From: Comamonadaceae bacterium
GTDB taxonomy: Bacteria; Pseudomonadota; Gammaproteobacteria; Burkholderiales; Burkholderiaceae_C
NCBI GenBank assembly: GCA_947452785.1
Contig: CANGDZ010000040.1
Location: 1-33,990 of the forward strand
Length of the DNA stretch: 33,990 nucleotides
Reading direction: 5' to 3'
Below are positions 7,212 to 15,660 of this stretch, one piece after another. Under the pieces are notes generated by a model. The model was given only the letters and a program-made list of their open reading frames with translations. It did not search any database and was not told the origin of the DNA. Positions within the stretch are counted from its first letter, which is position 1, and the number at the start of each line of letters is the position of its first letter. The position numbers and the translations under genes are program-made.

Positions 7212-8900
7212 TCAGGGCTTGCGCGTTTCGGGCAGAAAACGAACACCTTTGCGTGCCATTCCACCGCCGACGCCAATCGGCGTTCCATCGGCACGCCAGC
7301 AGGCCGCGCCTTCCAAGCTGCCATCGTCATGGAATTCGATGGCATTCATGCCGCCGCCCACGTTGGGCACACGCAAGACCGCATGACCCTGATGTTCGAG
7401 CGCCGCTTGCAGTTCCGGTGAAAACTTAGGTTCCAGTTCCAGGTCAAATCCCTGCGTCCAGATGCGTGGTGCTTCTACGGCTTGTTGCAAGCTCATGCCG
7501 TGATCGATCAGGTTGATCACCGCTTGCAAGGCCGAGGGGAAGATGCGCAAGCCCCCTGGCAGCCCCAAGGCGTAGCGCGGACGGCCGTCCTGCACCACCA
7601 TCAAGGGCGCCATCGAAGAGGTGACGCGCTTGCCTGGCGCCATCGAGTTGGCGCGGTCGGGTCGGGGGTCGAGCACGTACAGGTAATTGTTCGCAATCAG
7701 ACCGGTGCCGGGCACCATGTAGCGCGCGCCAAAAACCGAGTTGATGGTCTGCGTCGCACTGACCACCCGCCCGTCGCTGTCGGCCACGGTGATGTGGGTG
7801 GTGTGCGCGCTTTCGCTTGGCGACAGGCCTGGCACCCAGGTTTGAGCGCGTTGCAGATCCAACTGGCTTCGGCGCAAGTCCGCGTACGCGGGCGATAACA
7901 AGCGCTCAACGGGGACGTTGACAAAGTCGGGGTCGGCGGTGACAGCGGCGCGATCAGCAAACGCCATCTTCAAGACCTCGGCCAACAGGTGCACACTGGC
8001 CGGTGTGCCAAAACCCATGGCGCGCAGATCGAAGCCTTCCAACACGTTCAGCATCTGGCCGATGTGCAAAGGCCCAGCGCAGGGCGGTGGCGGACCGATG
8101 ATGTCAAAGCCCCGATACGTGGAGCGCAATGGGGCCGGGTCGCGCGTGCGGTAGTGGCGCAAATCGTCTGGCGTTAAAAAACCGCCGTGCGCTGCCATGT
8201 CGTCGCACAAGGCGCGGCCCAGTGCGCCGCCATACAAGGCCGTGGCGCCTTGCTGCGACACCAATATTAGGGTGTCGGCATAAGCGCCTTGCAGCAAGCG
8301 ATCCCCTTTTTGCAGCGGCCTGCCCTGCGGTAAAAACACCCCCGCAATTTCAGGATCCAGGGCCATATCGGCGGCGTTATCGGAAATGCAGTCGCTCAGG
8401 TATTGCGTCACATGAAAGCCGCGCCCCGCATGCTTGATGGCGGGCGCCATCACATCGTCCAACGACAGGGTGCCGTGTCGCGACAGCATCTGGCACCAGG
8501 CCATTAAATTGCCCGGCGTGGCCACGGCACCGCGGCCCAGGCTGTGGCGCCGCCCCACACTTTCCAGCGAGCCTGGTGGCGCAGAAGCGTCGTGTTGAAA
8601 GGTGTGCGGCCCTACAGCCTGCGGGCAGGTCCCTTGCCCTTCCAAAATCCGGTGCACGCCGTCAGGTTGGCGCAGATGCGCAAAGCCGCCGCCCAGCAAG
8701 CCCACCATCATGGGCTCTACCACCGACAAGGTGAACAGGGCCGCCACGGCGGCGTCTACCGCATTGCCGCCGGCGCACAGCATTTCAGTGCCTGCGGCGG
8801 AGGCCAAAGGGTGGTTCGTGACTACCATCCCGCGCGCAGCCCGGGCAGGGCGCTTGTCCGTGTCAAAGTGGGTGCCGCAGATTTTTTGCCAGTGGTTCAT
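7212..8900 (-). CDS. Gamma-glutamyltransferase family protein (Ntn-hydrolase)
   Basis: A 562-residue member of the gamma-glutamyltranspeptidase family, which is made as one chain and cleaves itself at a threonine that becomes the nucleophile. The N-terminal MVVTNHPLASAAGTEML and GGNAVDAAVAALFTLSVVEP motifs are clear. The autoprocessing site is TTHITVAD with the predicted nucleophile T367. The following GTGLIANN and SSMAPLMV blocks bind substrate in relatives. Unlike classic periplasmic GGT, the N terminus (MNHWQKICGTHFD) has no signal peptide. It resembles the shorter cytoplasmic relatives whose physiological substrate is unclear, so glutathione need not be the substrate. It is separated by 88 bases from the downstream oxidoreductase on the same strand and diverges from the transporter operon. 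Confidence 0.85.
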   Translation of the reverse strand: MNHWQKICGTHFDTDKRPARAARGMVVTNHPLASAAGTEMLCAGGNAVDAAVAALFTLSVVEPMMVGLLGGGFAHLRQPDGVHRILEGQGTCPQAVGPHTFQHDASAPPGSLESVGRRHSLGRGAVATPGNLMAWCQMLSRHGTLSLDDVMAPAIKHAGRGFHVTQYLSDCISDNAADMALDPEIAGVFLPQGRPLQKGDRLLQGAYADTLILVSQQGATALYGGALGRALCDDMAAHGGFLTPDDLRHYRTRDPAPLRSTYRGFDIIGPPPPCAGPLHIGQMLNVLEGFDLRAMGFGTPASVHLLAEVLKMAFADRAAVTADPDFVNVPVERLLSPAYADLRRSQLDLQRAQTWVPGLSPSESAHTTHITVADSDGRVVSATQTINSVFGARYMVPGTGLIANNYLYVLDPRPDRANSMAPGKRVTSSMAPLMVVQDGRPRYALGLPGGLRIFPSALQAVINLIDHGMSLQQAVEAPRIWTQGFDLELEPKFSPELQAALEHQGHAVLRVPNVGGGMNAIEFHDDGSLEGAACWRADGTPIGVGGGMARKGVRFLPETRKP

Positions 8901-9000
8901 AGTGGTTTTATCGGTGTGTTGCAGAGACGGTCTCGCGTCAAGTTAGTCCTGAACGCTTGGAAAGACAAGGGTGCAATCCAGGAGGTCAGTGTTCGCTGCG

Positions 9001-9024
9001 CTGGGCGGCCATGCTGTCGCCCAG
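9001..9024. other. Inverted repeat in the divergent intergenic region
   Basis: CTGGGCG (9001-9007) and CGCCCAG (9018-9024) form a 7-bp stem around a 10-base loop, midway in the 246-base gap between the GGT-family gene and the transporter operon. No T run follows, so it is not an ordinary terminator; an operator for the divergent promoters is possible. Nothing else stands out in this gap except the strong GAGGAG ribosome-binding site just before 9147. Confidence 0.3.
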
Positions 9025-9146
9025 GTTTCAGCCCATAGGGTCAACCACCTTGGCGAGAAAATCGATTCGTGTCTCAATGAAATCTGAAAAGTTAAAAAGA
9101 AGCCCCTAAGCCACTGAATTCTTCATCCACCCTCGAGGAGACCCGC

Positions 9147-10376
9147 ATGTTCAAAGCCCCTTTTTCCAAGCGTTCTTTTTCCAAACTTGCGCTCGCGCTG
9201 AGCGCAGTCGCCCTGTTTTCACCTGCACAAGCGCAGCAGGGGCCGATCAAAATCGGTCTGTCAACGCCGGTGCAATTGCAGGTCGGTCGCGACACCCAAG
9301 AGGCGGCCAAGATGGCGATCGACGAGATCAATGCCAAGGGTGGGGTGATGGGCCGTAAGCTGTCTTTTGTCGTGGCGGATGAAACTGAAAACCCTGAAGT
9401 GGGCATCAACGCCATCAAAAAGCTGACGGCCGATGAAAAAGTGGATGTGATCGTGGGCGGTTACACCAGTGGCGTGACGCTGGCTCAGTTGCCCCACATT
9501 GCTTCGGCCAAAACCATATATCTGGGTGTGGGTGCGGCATCCCCCTCCATCACCGCCAAGGTCAAGCAAGACTACGACAACTACAAATACATTTTCCGTA
9601 CCGGCCCCATCCATGCCGTGCACCAAGCCAAAGGCTTGGTCGAGTGGATTTCAGGCCACCTGATCGGCGAGTTGGGCCTGAAGAAAATCGCCATCATTGG
9701 TGAGAATGCCAAATGGGTGCAAGACCTGGTGCCAGTGCTGCGCAAAGGCGCGGTCGATGTGGGGGCTGATGTGAGGATGGTGGAGTTCTTTGACACCACG
9801 ACCTCTGATTTTTCGCCTTTGCTGTCGAAAATCAAAAGCTCCGAGGCGCAGTTCTTGGTGGTGGTGTTGTCACATGCCTCCAGCGATGTGTTTGCTAAGC
9901 AGTGGTATGACGCGCGCTTTCCGATTCCCTATGGCGGCATCGACGTGAAGTCGCAAGACGGTGATTTTTTTGATCGCGTCGGCGGCAAGTCGTTGAGCGA
10001 AATTGCGGTGAACTTTGCGGTGCGCGCACCATTGACCGTGAAGACCATGCCGTTCTTTGACGAATTCAAAAAGCGCACCGGCCGCGTTCCTGTCTACACC
10101 GCTTTCGGCGCTTATGATTCCGTGCACGCCTATGCCCAGGCGGTTGATCGCGCCAAGAGTTTTGACACCAATGCCATCATCAAAGCGTTGGAACAAACCA
10201 GCATGCCCGGTGTTGCCGGACTGCTGGAATATGACGACAGCCACGACGTGAAAGCCGGCGGTAAATACATGAACTTGTTGTTCGCCCAGTGGCAAGCCAA
10301 GGGCGAACGCGTGGTGTTGTGGCCGAAAAATTTACGCAGCGGCAGCATGATCATGCCGCCTTGGTTGAGCAAATAA
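9147..10376 (+). CDS. ABC transporter periplasmic amino-acid-type binding protein
   Basis: A 409-residue solute-binding protein of the Leu/Ile/Val-binding (Peripla_BP_6) fold. It carries a signal peptide: basic start, hydrophobic LALALSAVALF, and predicted cleavage after AQA at about residue 29. The mature part opens with IKIGLSTPVQLQVGRDTQEAAKMAIDEINAKGGVMGR, the standard start of this family. A good Shine-Dalgarno sequence (GAGGAG) precedes the start. It heads a five-gene cluster followed by two permeases and two ATPases, so it delivers substrate to that importer. The substrate cannot be read from sequence; the neighbouring aryl-pyruvate oxidoreductase and GGT-family gene make an amino acid or related carboxylate plausible. 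Confidence 0.9.
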   Translation: MFKAPFSKRSFSKLALALSAVALFSPAQAQQGPIKIGLSTPVQLQVGRDTQEAAKMAIDEINAKGGVMGRKLSFVVADETENPEVGINAIKKLTADEKVDVIVGGYTSGVTLAQLPHIASAKTIYLGVGAASPSITAKVKQDYDNYKYIFRTGPIHAVHQAKGLVEWISGHLIGELGLKKIAIIGENAKWVQDLVPVLRKGAVDVGADVRMVEFFDTTTSDFSPLLSKIKSSEAQFLVVVLSHASSDVFAKQWYDARFPIPYGGIDVKSQDGDFFDRVGGKSLSEIAVNFAVRAPLTVKTMPFFDEFKKRTGRVPVYTAFGAYDSVHAYAQAVDRAKSFDTNAIIKALEQTSMPGVAGLLEYDDSHDVKAGGKYMNLLFAQWQAKGERVVLWPKNLRSGSMIMPPWLSK

Positions 10377-10421
10377 TTCCACCGAATTCAGGACTGTTTT
10401 GCATCATGCAAAGGGACGACT

Positions 10422-11276
10422 GTGCTTGAAATACTGATCTTTGGTGCCGTTACCAGCGCTATTTATGCCATGCTGGCCGTGGGCTTCACGCTGATTTTTG
10501 GCGTGGCCCGCATCCTGAACTTGGCGCATGGCTCCTTCTATGCCCTGGGCGCTTATGGCGCCTATGTGTTGACGACGATTTTCAAGGTGCCGTTGCTTGT
10601 GGCGGCGCCGTTGGTCGTGATCGGCGTGGCTTTGTTTGGCATGTTGGTGGAGCGGGTCTTGATTCGGCCCATGCGCACCTCGCAACTGGCGGTATTAATG
10701 ATCAGCTTGGCAGTGGCCTTGGTGGTCGAGCAAGCCTTGTTCTTGATCTTTGGCTCGGAGTACCGCAACGTGCCCAGTTTCAGCGATCAGAAATACGTGA
10801 TCGGTGGCGTGGACGTTGCGGGTCAGCGGCTCTTGACCCTGCTGGTGGCGGTAGTGTCGATTGGCTGCCTTTACCTGTTCATTCAAAAGACCCGTCTGGG
10901 CAGTGCCATCTTGGCGATCTCACAAGACCCGGAAGCGGCGCAGTACATGGGCATTCCAAGTGACCGCATCTTTGGTGTCGTGATGGCCATGTCGGCCGGT
11001 CTGGCCGCCTTAGCCGGCATCATGGCGGGACCGTTTTTGAGTGTGCAGCCCTCTATGCACTTGCTGCCCATCGTTAAAGCCTTTGCCATTGTGGTGGTCG
11101 GTGGGCTGGGTTCGATTCCGGGCAGCATTGTGGCGGCCTTGATGTTGGGCTATGCCGAAACGCTGGTGGCCTATGGCATCTCCACGTCGTGGACCGAAAT
11201 CGTTTCAGTGGCGGCCACTTTGCTGATGCTGGTGCTGCGCCCTGCGGGCTTCTTTGGCAAACGCGCCGCCTTCTGA
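10422..11276 (+). CDS. livH: Branched-chain amino acid ABC transporter permease (LivH type)
   Basis: A 284-residue inner-membrane permease with about eight hydrophobic helices and the family signature near the N terminus (VGFTLIFGVARILNLAHGSFYALGAY, about 21-46). The cytoplasmic coupling segment around AISQDPEAAQYMGIP (about 163-177) contacts the ATPases, and the GGLGSIPGSIVAAL motif lies near 226-239. Translation starts at GTG (10422), supported by AAGGGA at 10411-10416. The 45-base gap from the binding-protein gene holds no terminator. The symbol reflects the family; the actual substrate is unknown. Confidence 0.9.
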   Translation: MLEILIFGAVTSAIYAMLAVGFTLIFGVARILNLAHGSFYALGAYGAYVLTTIFKVPLLVAAPLVVIGVALFGMLVERVLIRPMRTSQLAVLMISLAVALVVEQALFLIFGSEYRNVPSFSDQKYVIGGVDVAGQRLLTLLVAVVSIGCLYLFIQKTRLGSAILAISQDPEAAQYMGIPSDRIFGVVMAMSAGLAALAGIMAGPFLSVQPSMHLLPIVKAFAIVVVGGLGSIPGSIVAALMLGYAETLVAYGISTSWTEIVSVAATLLMLVLRPAGFFGKRAAF

Positions 11277-11291
11277 TCTAAGGAAATCCTA

Positions 11292-12230
11292 ATGCAGTTG
11301 AAAAACATAGACCGGGGCGGCGCGATCTTGGCGGTGGCGGTGATGGCGGTTTTGCCGCTCGTCTTCGACAGCCGATACCTCATGGGTGTGCTGACCGTGG
11401 CTGCGATTTATGGCATTTGGTCGGTCAGCTGGGACTTCATGTCTGGCCTGACAGGCCGGGAAAACTTTGGTCACTCCTTGTTTATAGGCGTGGGCGCTTA
11501 TGCGGCCGGGTTTCTCAACACCATCTGGGGCGCCAACGCCTGGTGGAGTTTGCCGGCCGGCATGGTGGCGGCGGTGGTGTTTGCCTTGATCATGGGCATT
11601 CCCACGCTGCGTTTGAAGGGCCCGTACTTTGCCTTGGCCATGCTCTCGGGCGCGGTCATCATGCAGCGTTTGATGCTGATTTTTTGGGAGTACACCGGCG
11701 GCGAGGAAGGCATCAACGGCATTGAGCCGCTGATTCGATCGCCGCTCTACTTTTATTGGTTTGTGCTGGGGGTGTTGGCGCTCACGGTGGCTTTGCTGGG
11801 CGGCTTGGCCCGTTCGCGCTGGGGTTTGATTTTGAAGGCCATTCGCGGAGATGAAGCGACATGCCAAGCGGCGGGCTTGAACGTGACGTACTACAAAATT
11901 GCCTCGCTCGTCATCAGCGCTGCATTTGCCGGCATGGGTGGCGCCCTGTATGCGCACTACCAGTTGCAGGTCAGTCCACAATTGTTTGCGGTGGTCACGT
12001 CCATCACCATCATTACCATGGTTTATGTGGGCGGCATGGGCTCGATTTACGGCGCCGTGGGTGGCGCCTTGCTGCTGACCCTGATGACCGAAATGCTGCG
12101 CAATTTTGGTGAATGGCGCTTGATGGTCTACAGCGTGGCGTTGATTTTGATCTTGTTCTTTTTGCCCCGAGGACTGGTGGCACCGACCTGGAACAAGATT
12201 CGTCAGCGTTGGGCGGGGGTGCTGTCATGA
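11292..12230 (+). CDS. livM: Branched-chain amino acid ABC transporter permease (LivM type)
   Basis: A 312-residue permease, partner of the preceding LivH-type protein in the membrane channel. Recognisable elements are SVSWDFMSGLTGRENFGHSLFIGVGAYAAG (about 38-67), GIPTLRLKGPYFALAMLS, the coupling helix AIRGDEATCQAAGLNVTYYK (about 184-203) and the GGMGSIYGAVGGALLL motif (about 253-268). A ribosome-binding site AAGGA lies about 7 bases ahead of the start, 15 bases after livH. Its stop codon overlaps the start of the next gene in the sequence ATGA, showing translational coupling. Confidence 0.9.
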   Translation: MQLKNIDRGGAILAVAVMAVLPLVFDSRYLMGVLTVAAIYGIWSVSWDFMSGLTGRENFGHSLFIGVGAYAAGFLNTIWGANAWWSLPAGMVAAVVFALIMGIPTLRLKGPYFALAMLSGAVIMQRLMLIFWEYTGGEEGINGIEPLIRSPLYFYWFVLGVLALTVALLGGLARSRWGLILKAIRGDEATCQAAGLNVTYYKIASLVISAAFAGMGGALYAHYQLQVSPQLFAVVTSITIITMVYVGGMGSIYGAVGGALLLTLMTEMLRNFGEWRLMVYSVALILILFFLPRGLVAPTWNKIRQRWAGVLS

Positions 12231-12961
12231 GTTTGCTCAGCGTACGCAATCTGAACAAGCGCTTTGGCGGCTTGCATGCGGTCAAGGATGTCAGCCTGGA
12301 GGTGCAGCAAGGCGATATCTTGGGCATCTTGGGGCCAAACGGCGCGGGTAAAACCACGCTGTACAACCTGCTCACCGGTTTTATCGAGCCCGACAGTGGC
12401 GAGGTGCTGCTTGACGGTCAATCCTTGCTGGGGATTCCCGCGCACAAGGTGGTGGGCTTGGGCATTGCCCGCACTTTTCAGTTGTGCCGGCCCTTTGTGG
12501 GTTTGACGGTCTTGGAAAACGTGATGGTCGGCAGCTTGGGGCCGCGTGTGCCCGCGGTCGACTTGGAACAAAGAGCCCATAAATTGCTGGACCAGGTCGG
12601 CTTGACGGGCAAAGCGCAGTCGCTATCTGAACTCTTGTCGTATGGCGATCAACGGCGCCTGGAAATTGCCCGTGCACTAGCCACTGAGCCCCGCTTGTTG
12701 TTGCTGGACGAGCCCTTTGCGGGTTTGGGCTCGGGCGAGATTGCCGCCTTGTCGAGCCTGATCCGTGATCTGCATCGCGAGCAAGGTCTGACCATCATGT
12801 TGATCGAGCACAAATTGCGCGAGTTCATGCAACTGGTTTCCCATGTCGTGGCGATTGATTTTGGCCAAGTGATCGGCACGGGTTCGCCGCAAGAGATTGT
12901 GAAAAATCCGAAGGTGATCGAGGCTTACATCGGAAAACAAGAGGTCGACCATGTTGCTTGA
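12227..12961 (+). CDS. livG: ABC transporter ATPase (LivG type)
   Basis: A 244-residue ATPase with Walker A GPNGAGKTT (about residues 36-44), Q-loop region in ARTFQLCRPF, ABC signature LSYGDQRRLEIARAL, Walker B LLLLDEPFAGL and switch histidine in MLIEHKL. The C-terminal GTGSPQEIVKNPKVIEAYIG stretch is typical of LivG. I chose the start at 12227 because it gives the standard LivG N terminus (MSLLSVRNLNKRFGG) and the ATGA overlap with livM; a longer in-frame start at 12113 lies inside livM. It powers import together with the LivF-type ATPase. Confidence 0.92.
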   Translation: MSLLSVRNLNKRFGGLHAVKDVSLEVQQGDILGILGPNGAGKTTLYNLLTGFIEPDSGEVLLDGQSLLGIPAHKVVGLGIARTFQLCRPFVGLTVLENVMVGSLGPRVPAVDLEQRAHKLLDQVGLTGKAQSLSELLSYGDQRRLEIARALATEPRLLLLDEPFAGLGSGEIAALSSLIRDLHREQGLTIMLIEHKLREFMQLVSHVVAIDFGQVIGTGSPQEIVKNPKVIEAYIGKQEVDHVA

Positions 12962-13658
12962 GATTGAACACATGAGCGCCTCGTATGGCAAGGCGCTGGC
13001 GCTGGAAGACGTCAGCTTGCACATTGCGCCGGGCGAGTTTGTCGCGGTGCTGGGGCCTAACGGCGCCGGCAAATCGACCTTGCTCAAATGCATTTCCCGC
13101 ATGCTCGACTCAAACGGCAAATTGGAGTTGGATGGCGTGTCCTTGCATGACTATGCCGCGCACCAAGTGGTCGGTCGCGGCATCTGCCATTGCCCTGAAG
13201 GCCGTCGCCTGTTTCCCGAATTGACGGTGCTGAAAAACCTGATGCTCGGCGCCTATTTGCGTGACGATGCCGATTCGGTGGCCAAAGACCTGGAGCGTGT
13301 CTACGTCTTGTTTCCGATCCTTCGGGATCGGGCCAGTCAAATGGTCAGCACCCTGTCGGGCGGGCAACAGCAAATGGTGGCCATTGGTCGCGCCTTGATG
13401 GGTGCGCCCAAATTGCTGCTGCTGGACGAACCCTCGGTGGGCATTGCGCACCGGCTCAAACACGAAATATTTGACGCCATTGGGCAGATCCGTGACGGCG
13501 GCGTGGCGATCTTGATGGCCGAGCAAGACGCCTTGTCGGCACTGCGCATCGCCGACCGAGCCTATGTGCTTGAGCACGGCCATGTGGCGCGCCATGGTCC
13601 TGTGGCCGAGCTCAGCCAAGACGATCACATCCGGCAAATTTATTTGGGCGTGGCCTGA
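12951..13658 (+). CDS. livF: ABC transporter ATPase (LivF type)
   Basis: A 235-residue ATPase, the second motor subunit of the importer. Walker A is GPNGAGKST (about 35-43), the LivF-typical CHCPEGRRLFPELTVLKNLMLGAY is present, the signature is LSGGQQQM and Walker B is LLLLDEPSVGI. Many LivF proteins read GLAP after DEPS, whereas here the residues are VGIAH, a minor difference in the D-loop neighbourhood. It starts 11 bases before the livG stop, so the genes are coupled. Only 13 bases separate its stop from the convergent mltA stop and I see no hairpin terminator there. Confidence 0.92.
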   Translation: MLLEIEHMSASYGKALALEDVSLHIAPGEFVAVLGPNGAGKSTLLKCISRMLDSNGKLELDGVSLHDYAAHQVVGRGICHCPEGRRLFPELTVLKNLMLGAYLRDDADSVAKDLERVYVLFPILRDRASQMVSTLSGGQQQMVAIGRALMGAPKLLLLDEPSVGIAHRLKHEIFDAIGQIRDGGVAILMAEQDALSALRIADRAYVLEHGHVARHGPVAELSQDDHIRQIYLGVA

Positions 13659-13671
13659 CGCCCCCATTGTT

Positions 13672-14829
13672 TCAACGCGGCAACAACACCCACAGTCGCA
13701 AAGGCTGTTTCAGTCGACCGGCCAACTCACCCGCTGCGACGCCTGAGCCTGAGTAGTAGTCAGCCCGGATGCCGCCCACAATCGCACTGCCGGTGTCTTG
13801 GGCCAGTACCAGTTTTTGCAACTGCGCCTGCGCACCGCTGGAGGCCAGCCACACCGGCGTACCGTAGGGAATGCTGCCCGGGTCCACCGCGATGGAACGC
13901 CCGGCGGTAAGCGGCACGCCTTGCGCACCTTTGGGGCCGAGCTCGGCGGCGACGCCTGCCAAGGATTCTTCTTTGAAAAACACCACACGCGGGTTTTTCC
14001 AGAGCAACTCGTTCACCCGTTGCGGGTTTTTGGCGATCCAGGCCTTGATGCCTGGCCATGTGGCGTCACGCGTCAGGCCTTGCTCCAGCAGCCAGCTGCC
14101 GATGCTTTTGTAGGGGTGGTCGTTGGTGCCCGCAAAGGCCAGCCGCACGGTGCGGACTCTGCCATCGGCTTCGGTCACGCGGATGCGGCCACTGCCTTGG
14201 ATGTGCAGCACCATCGCATCCACCGGGTCGGCCAGGTACACCAGCTCTTTGCCTTTGAGGGCTGCACGCGCGGACGCCTGGGTTTCAATTTCTTCGCGCG
14301 TGAACCAGGGCTTGCGCTGGCCCAGACCGATGGGCACCGCGTACAGCGGTACCGCAAAGCCGGGGCGGGGCAGACGCGAGGCGTCCATCACCGGTTCGTA
14401 ATAACTGGTCAACAGGCCCTCGCTGGCCCCTTGCAAGGTTTCGACGCGGTAGGGCTGAAAGCGTTGCGTGAGCCATTGTTGTTGTGCACTCAGACTGGCG
14501 CCATTCAGGCGCTGTACCTCGGCACAGACGGCGCCAGCCCCGGTGCTTGGCCGTTGGCAACTTTGCATCCAAGCGCCCCAGGCCTCTGGCAACGCGTCTT
14601 GCGACCAGCCTGGCAGATCCGACCAGGGCGCGGCTACCCAGCGGCTTTTGGCTTGCAGGATGGAGGGCGCAAGCGTGCCTTCGCTGCGAGGGGGGGCGGC
14701 CAAGGGGGGCTCTGTGCTGCGCGCCGTGGGCGGTGGCGTCAGCACCCCGCATCCCGCCAAGCTGCCTACAATCAGTGCCATTGCCAGGGTGCGCTTTTGG
14801 CCGCGCGTTGGCCACAGGAGAGTGTGCAT
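13672..14829 (-). CDS. mltA: Membrane-bound lytic murein transglycosylase A
   Basis: A lipoprotein of about 385 residues that cleaves peptidoglycan between MurNAc and GlcNAc to yield 1,6-anhydro ends. The N terminus has a lipobox (GSLAGC, lipidated C27). The MltA domain includes LLTSYYEPVMDASRLPRPGFAVPLYAVP and FFKEES. The C-terminal 3D domain carries AQDTGSAIVGGIRADYYSGSG with the predicted catalytic aspartate D345. The start is uncertain. 14829 gives a normal lipoprotein signal but has no good Shine-Dalgarno sequence; 14778 (MALIVGSLAGC) would be shorter, and upstream starts to 15006 would place a hydrophilic tail before the signal. At 14829 the start codon overlaps that of a divergent small gene in the palindrome CATG. 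Confidence 0.9.
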   Translation of the reverse strand: MHTLLWPTRGQKRTLAMALIVGSLAGCGVLTPPPTARSTEPPLAAPPRSEGTLAPSILQAKSRWVAAPWSDLPGWSQDALPEAWGAWMQSCQRPSTGAGAVCAEVQRLNGASLSAQQQWLTQRFQPYRVETLQGASEGLLTSYYEPVMDASRLPRPGFAVPLYAVPIGLGQRKPWFTREEIETQASARAALKGKELVYLADPVDAMVLHIQGSGRIRVTEADGRVRTVRLAFAGTNDHPYKSIGSWLLEQGLTRDATWPGIKAWIAKNPQRVNELLWKNPRVVFFKEESLAGVAAELGPKGAQGVPLTAGRSIAVDPGSIPYGTPVWLASSGAQAQLQKLVLAQDTGSAIVGGIRADYYSGSGVAAGELAGRLKQPLRLWVLLPR

Positions 14830-14995
14830 GCGTGGTTTGCTGTTGGAAGCGTTATTGGCCTTGGTCATTTTGCTGCTCATTGTGTGGTGGACCATGTTTT
14901 CGGGCCGCCCCCGTGGGGAGGTGCCGCGCGCAGACGACGAGAGGCAAGCACCTGAAGGCAGCCCACCGAGCGCGTCAACAACCGACAAAGCCTGA
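14828..14995 (+). CDS. Small single-span membrane protein, unknown
   Basis: A 55-residue protein with one strongly hydrophobic segment (residues about 4-24, LLLEALLALVILLLIVWWTMF) and a polar, acidic C-terminal tail rich in Pro, Glu and Ser. I recognise no family. The gene is supported by an ideal ribosome-binding site: AGGAG at 14816-14820, 7 bases before ATG. It also fits exactly between mltA and the response-regulator gene, whose stop is 7 bases from its own. Its ATG and the mltA ATG overlap back to back within CATG. A role at the envelope is only a guess from the membrane segment and neighbour. Confidence 0.6.
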   Translation: MRGLLLEALLALVILLLIVWWTMFSGRPRGEVPRADDERQAPEGSPPSASTTDKA

Positions 14996-15002
14996 GCGCT
15001 CC

Positions 15003-15647
15003 TCACAGCTCACGCAGCAAGTTGGCCAGCTCTACGGCCGACTTCACATTCATTTTGTCAAACACCCGAGAACGGTGCACTTCAACGGTGCGCACGCTGA
15101 TTTCCAACTGATCCGCAATCAGTTTATTGGGTAAGCCTTCGATCACCAGTCGCATCACATCGCGCTCGCGCTCCGTTAATTCGGCCAAGCGTGCGCTCAG
15201 TTCATGGTGAATTTGGCGCGCAGCCAATCGGGTGTGGGACAGGGCCAAGGCATGTTCCACCCGGTCGACCAAGGCATTGTCAGAAAACGGTTTTTCGCAA
15301 AAATCAAAAGCCCCGCGTTTGACGGTGTCCACGGCCGTGGGCACATCGGCATGACCGGTGAGAAATATCACCGGCCAGGCCTGTGCCAGGCCCGAGGCGA
15401 TCAGTTTTTCAAACAAGGCCAAACCACTTTGGCCGGGCATGCGCACGTCCAGCAAAATGCAGCCCGCCTCGCGGGGCAAGCCCTCACTCAAAGGACCGTG
15501 CGGCTGCTGCAGGTGGGCCTCAAAGGCGTCAGCGCTGGCAAAAGAGGCGCTCAGCAAACGGCGAGAGCGCAGCAACCACGCCATGCCCTCGCGCACGCTC
15601 GCATCATCATCAACAATGTAGACCGTGGCGTGAAAAGTGGGCAGCAT
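15003..15647 (-). CDS. FixJ/DctR-type response regulator
   Basis: A 214-residue two-component regulator. The receiver domain (about 7-125) has the acidic pocket VDDD, phosphoacceptor D67 in ILLDVRMPG, conserved T97 and K119 (EKP). The C-terminal LuxR-type helix-turn-helix (LTERERDVMRLVIEGLPNKLIADQL, then ISVRTVEVHRSRVFDKMNVKS) binds DNA. This is the FixJ/TodT/DctR branch. It lies 13 bases downstream of the histidine kinase gene on the same strand and is surely its partner. The target promoter is not identifiable here. The regulators of this branch often control C4-dicarboxylate uptake in Comamonadaceae, which is an inference. Confidence 0.92.
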   Translation of the reverse strand: MLPTFHATVYIVDDDASVREGMAWLLRSRRLLSASFASADAFEAHLQQPHGPLSEGLPREAGCILLDVRMPGQSGLALFEKLIASGLAQAWPVIFLTGHADVPTAVDTVKRGAFDFCEKPFSDNALVDRVEHALALSHTRLAARQIHHELSARLAELTERERDVMRLVIEGLPNKLIADQLEISVRTVEVHRSRVFDKMNVKSAVELANLLREL

Positions 15648-15660
15648 GGTTGGATTCTAG

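Noticed and set aside
6155..7429. Long plus-strand frame of 424 codons
   Set aside because: It is antisense to the oxidoreductase and GGT-family genes and reflects high-GC codon bias; no recognisable domains.
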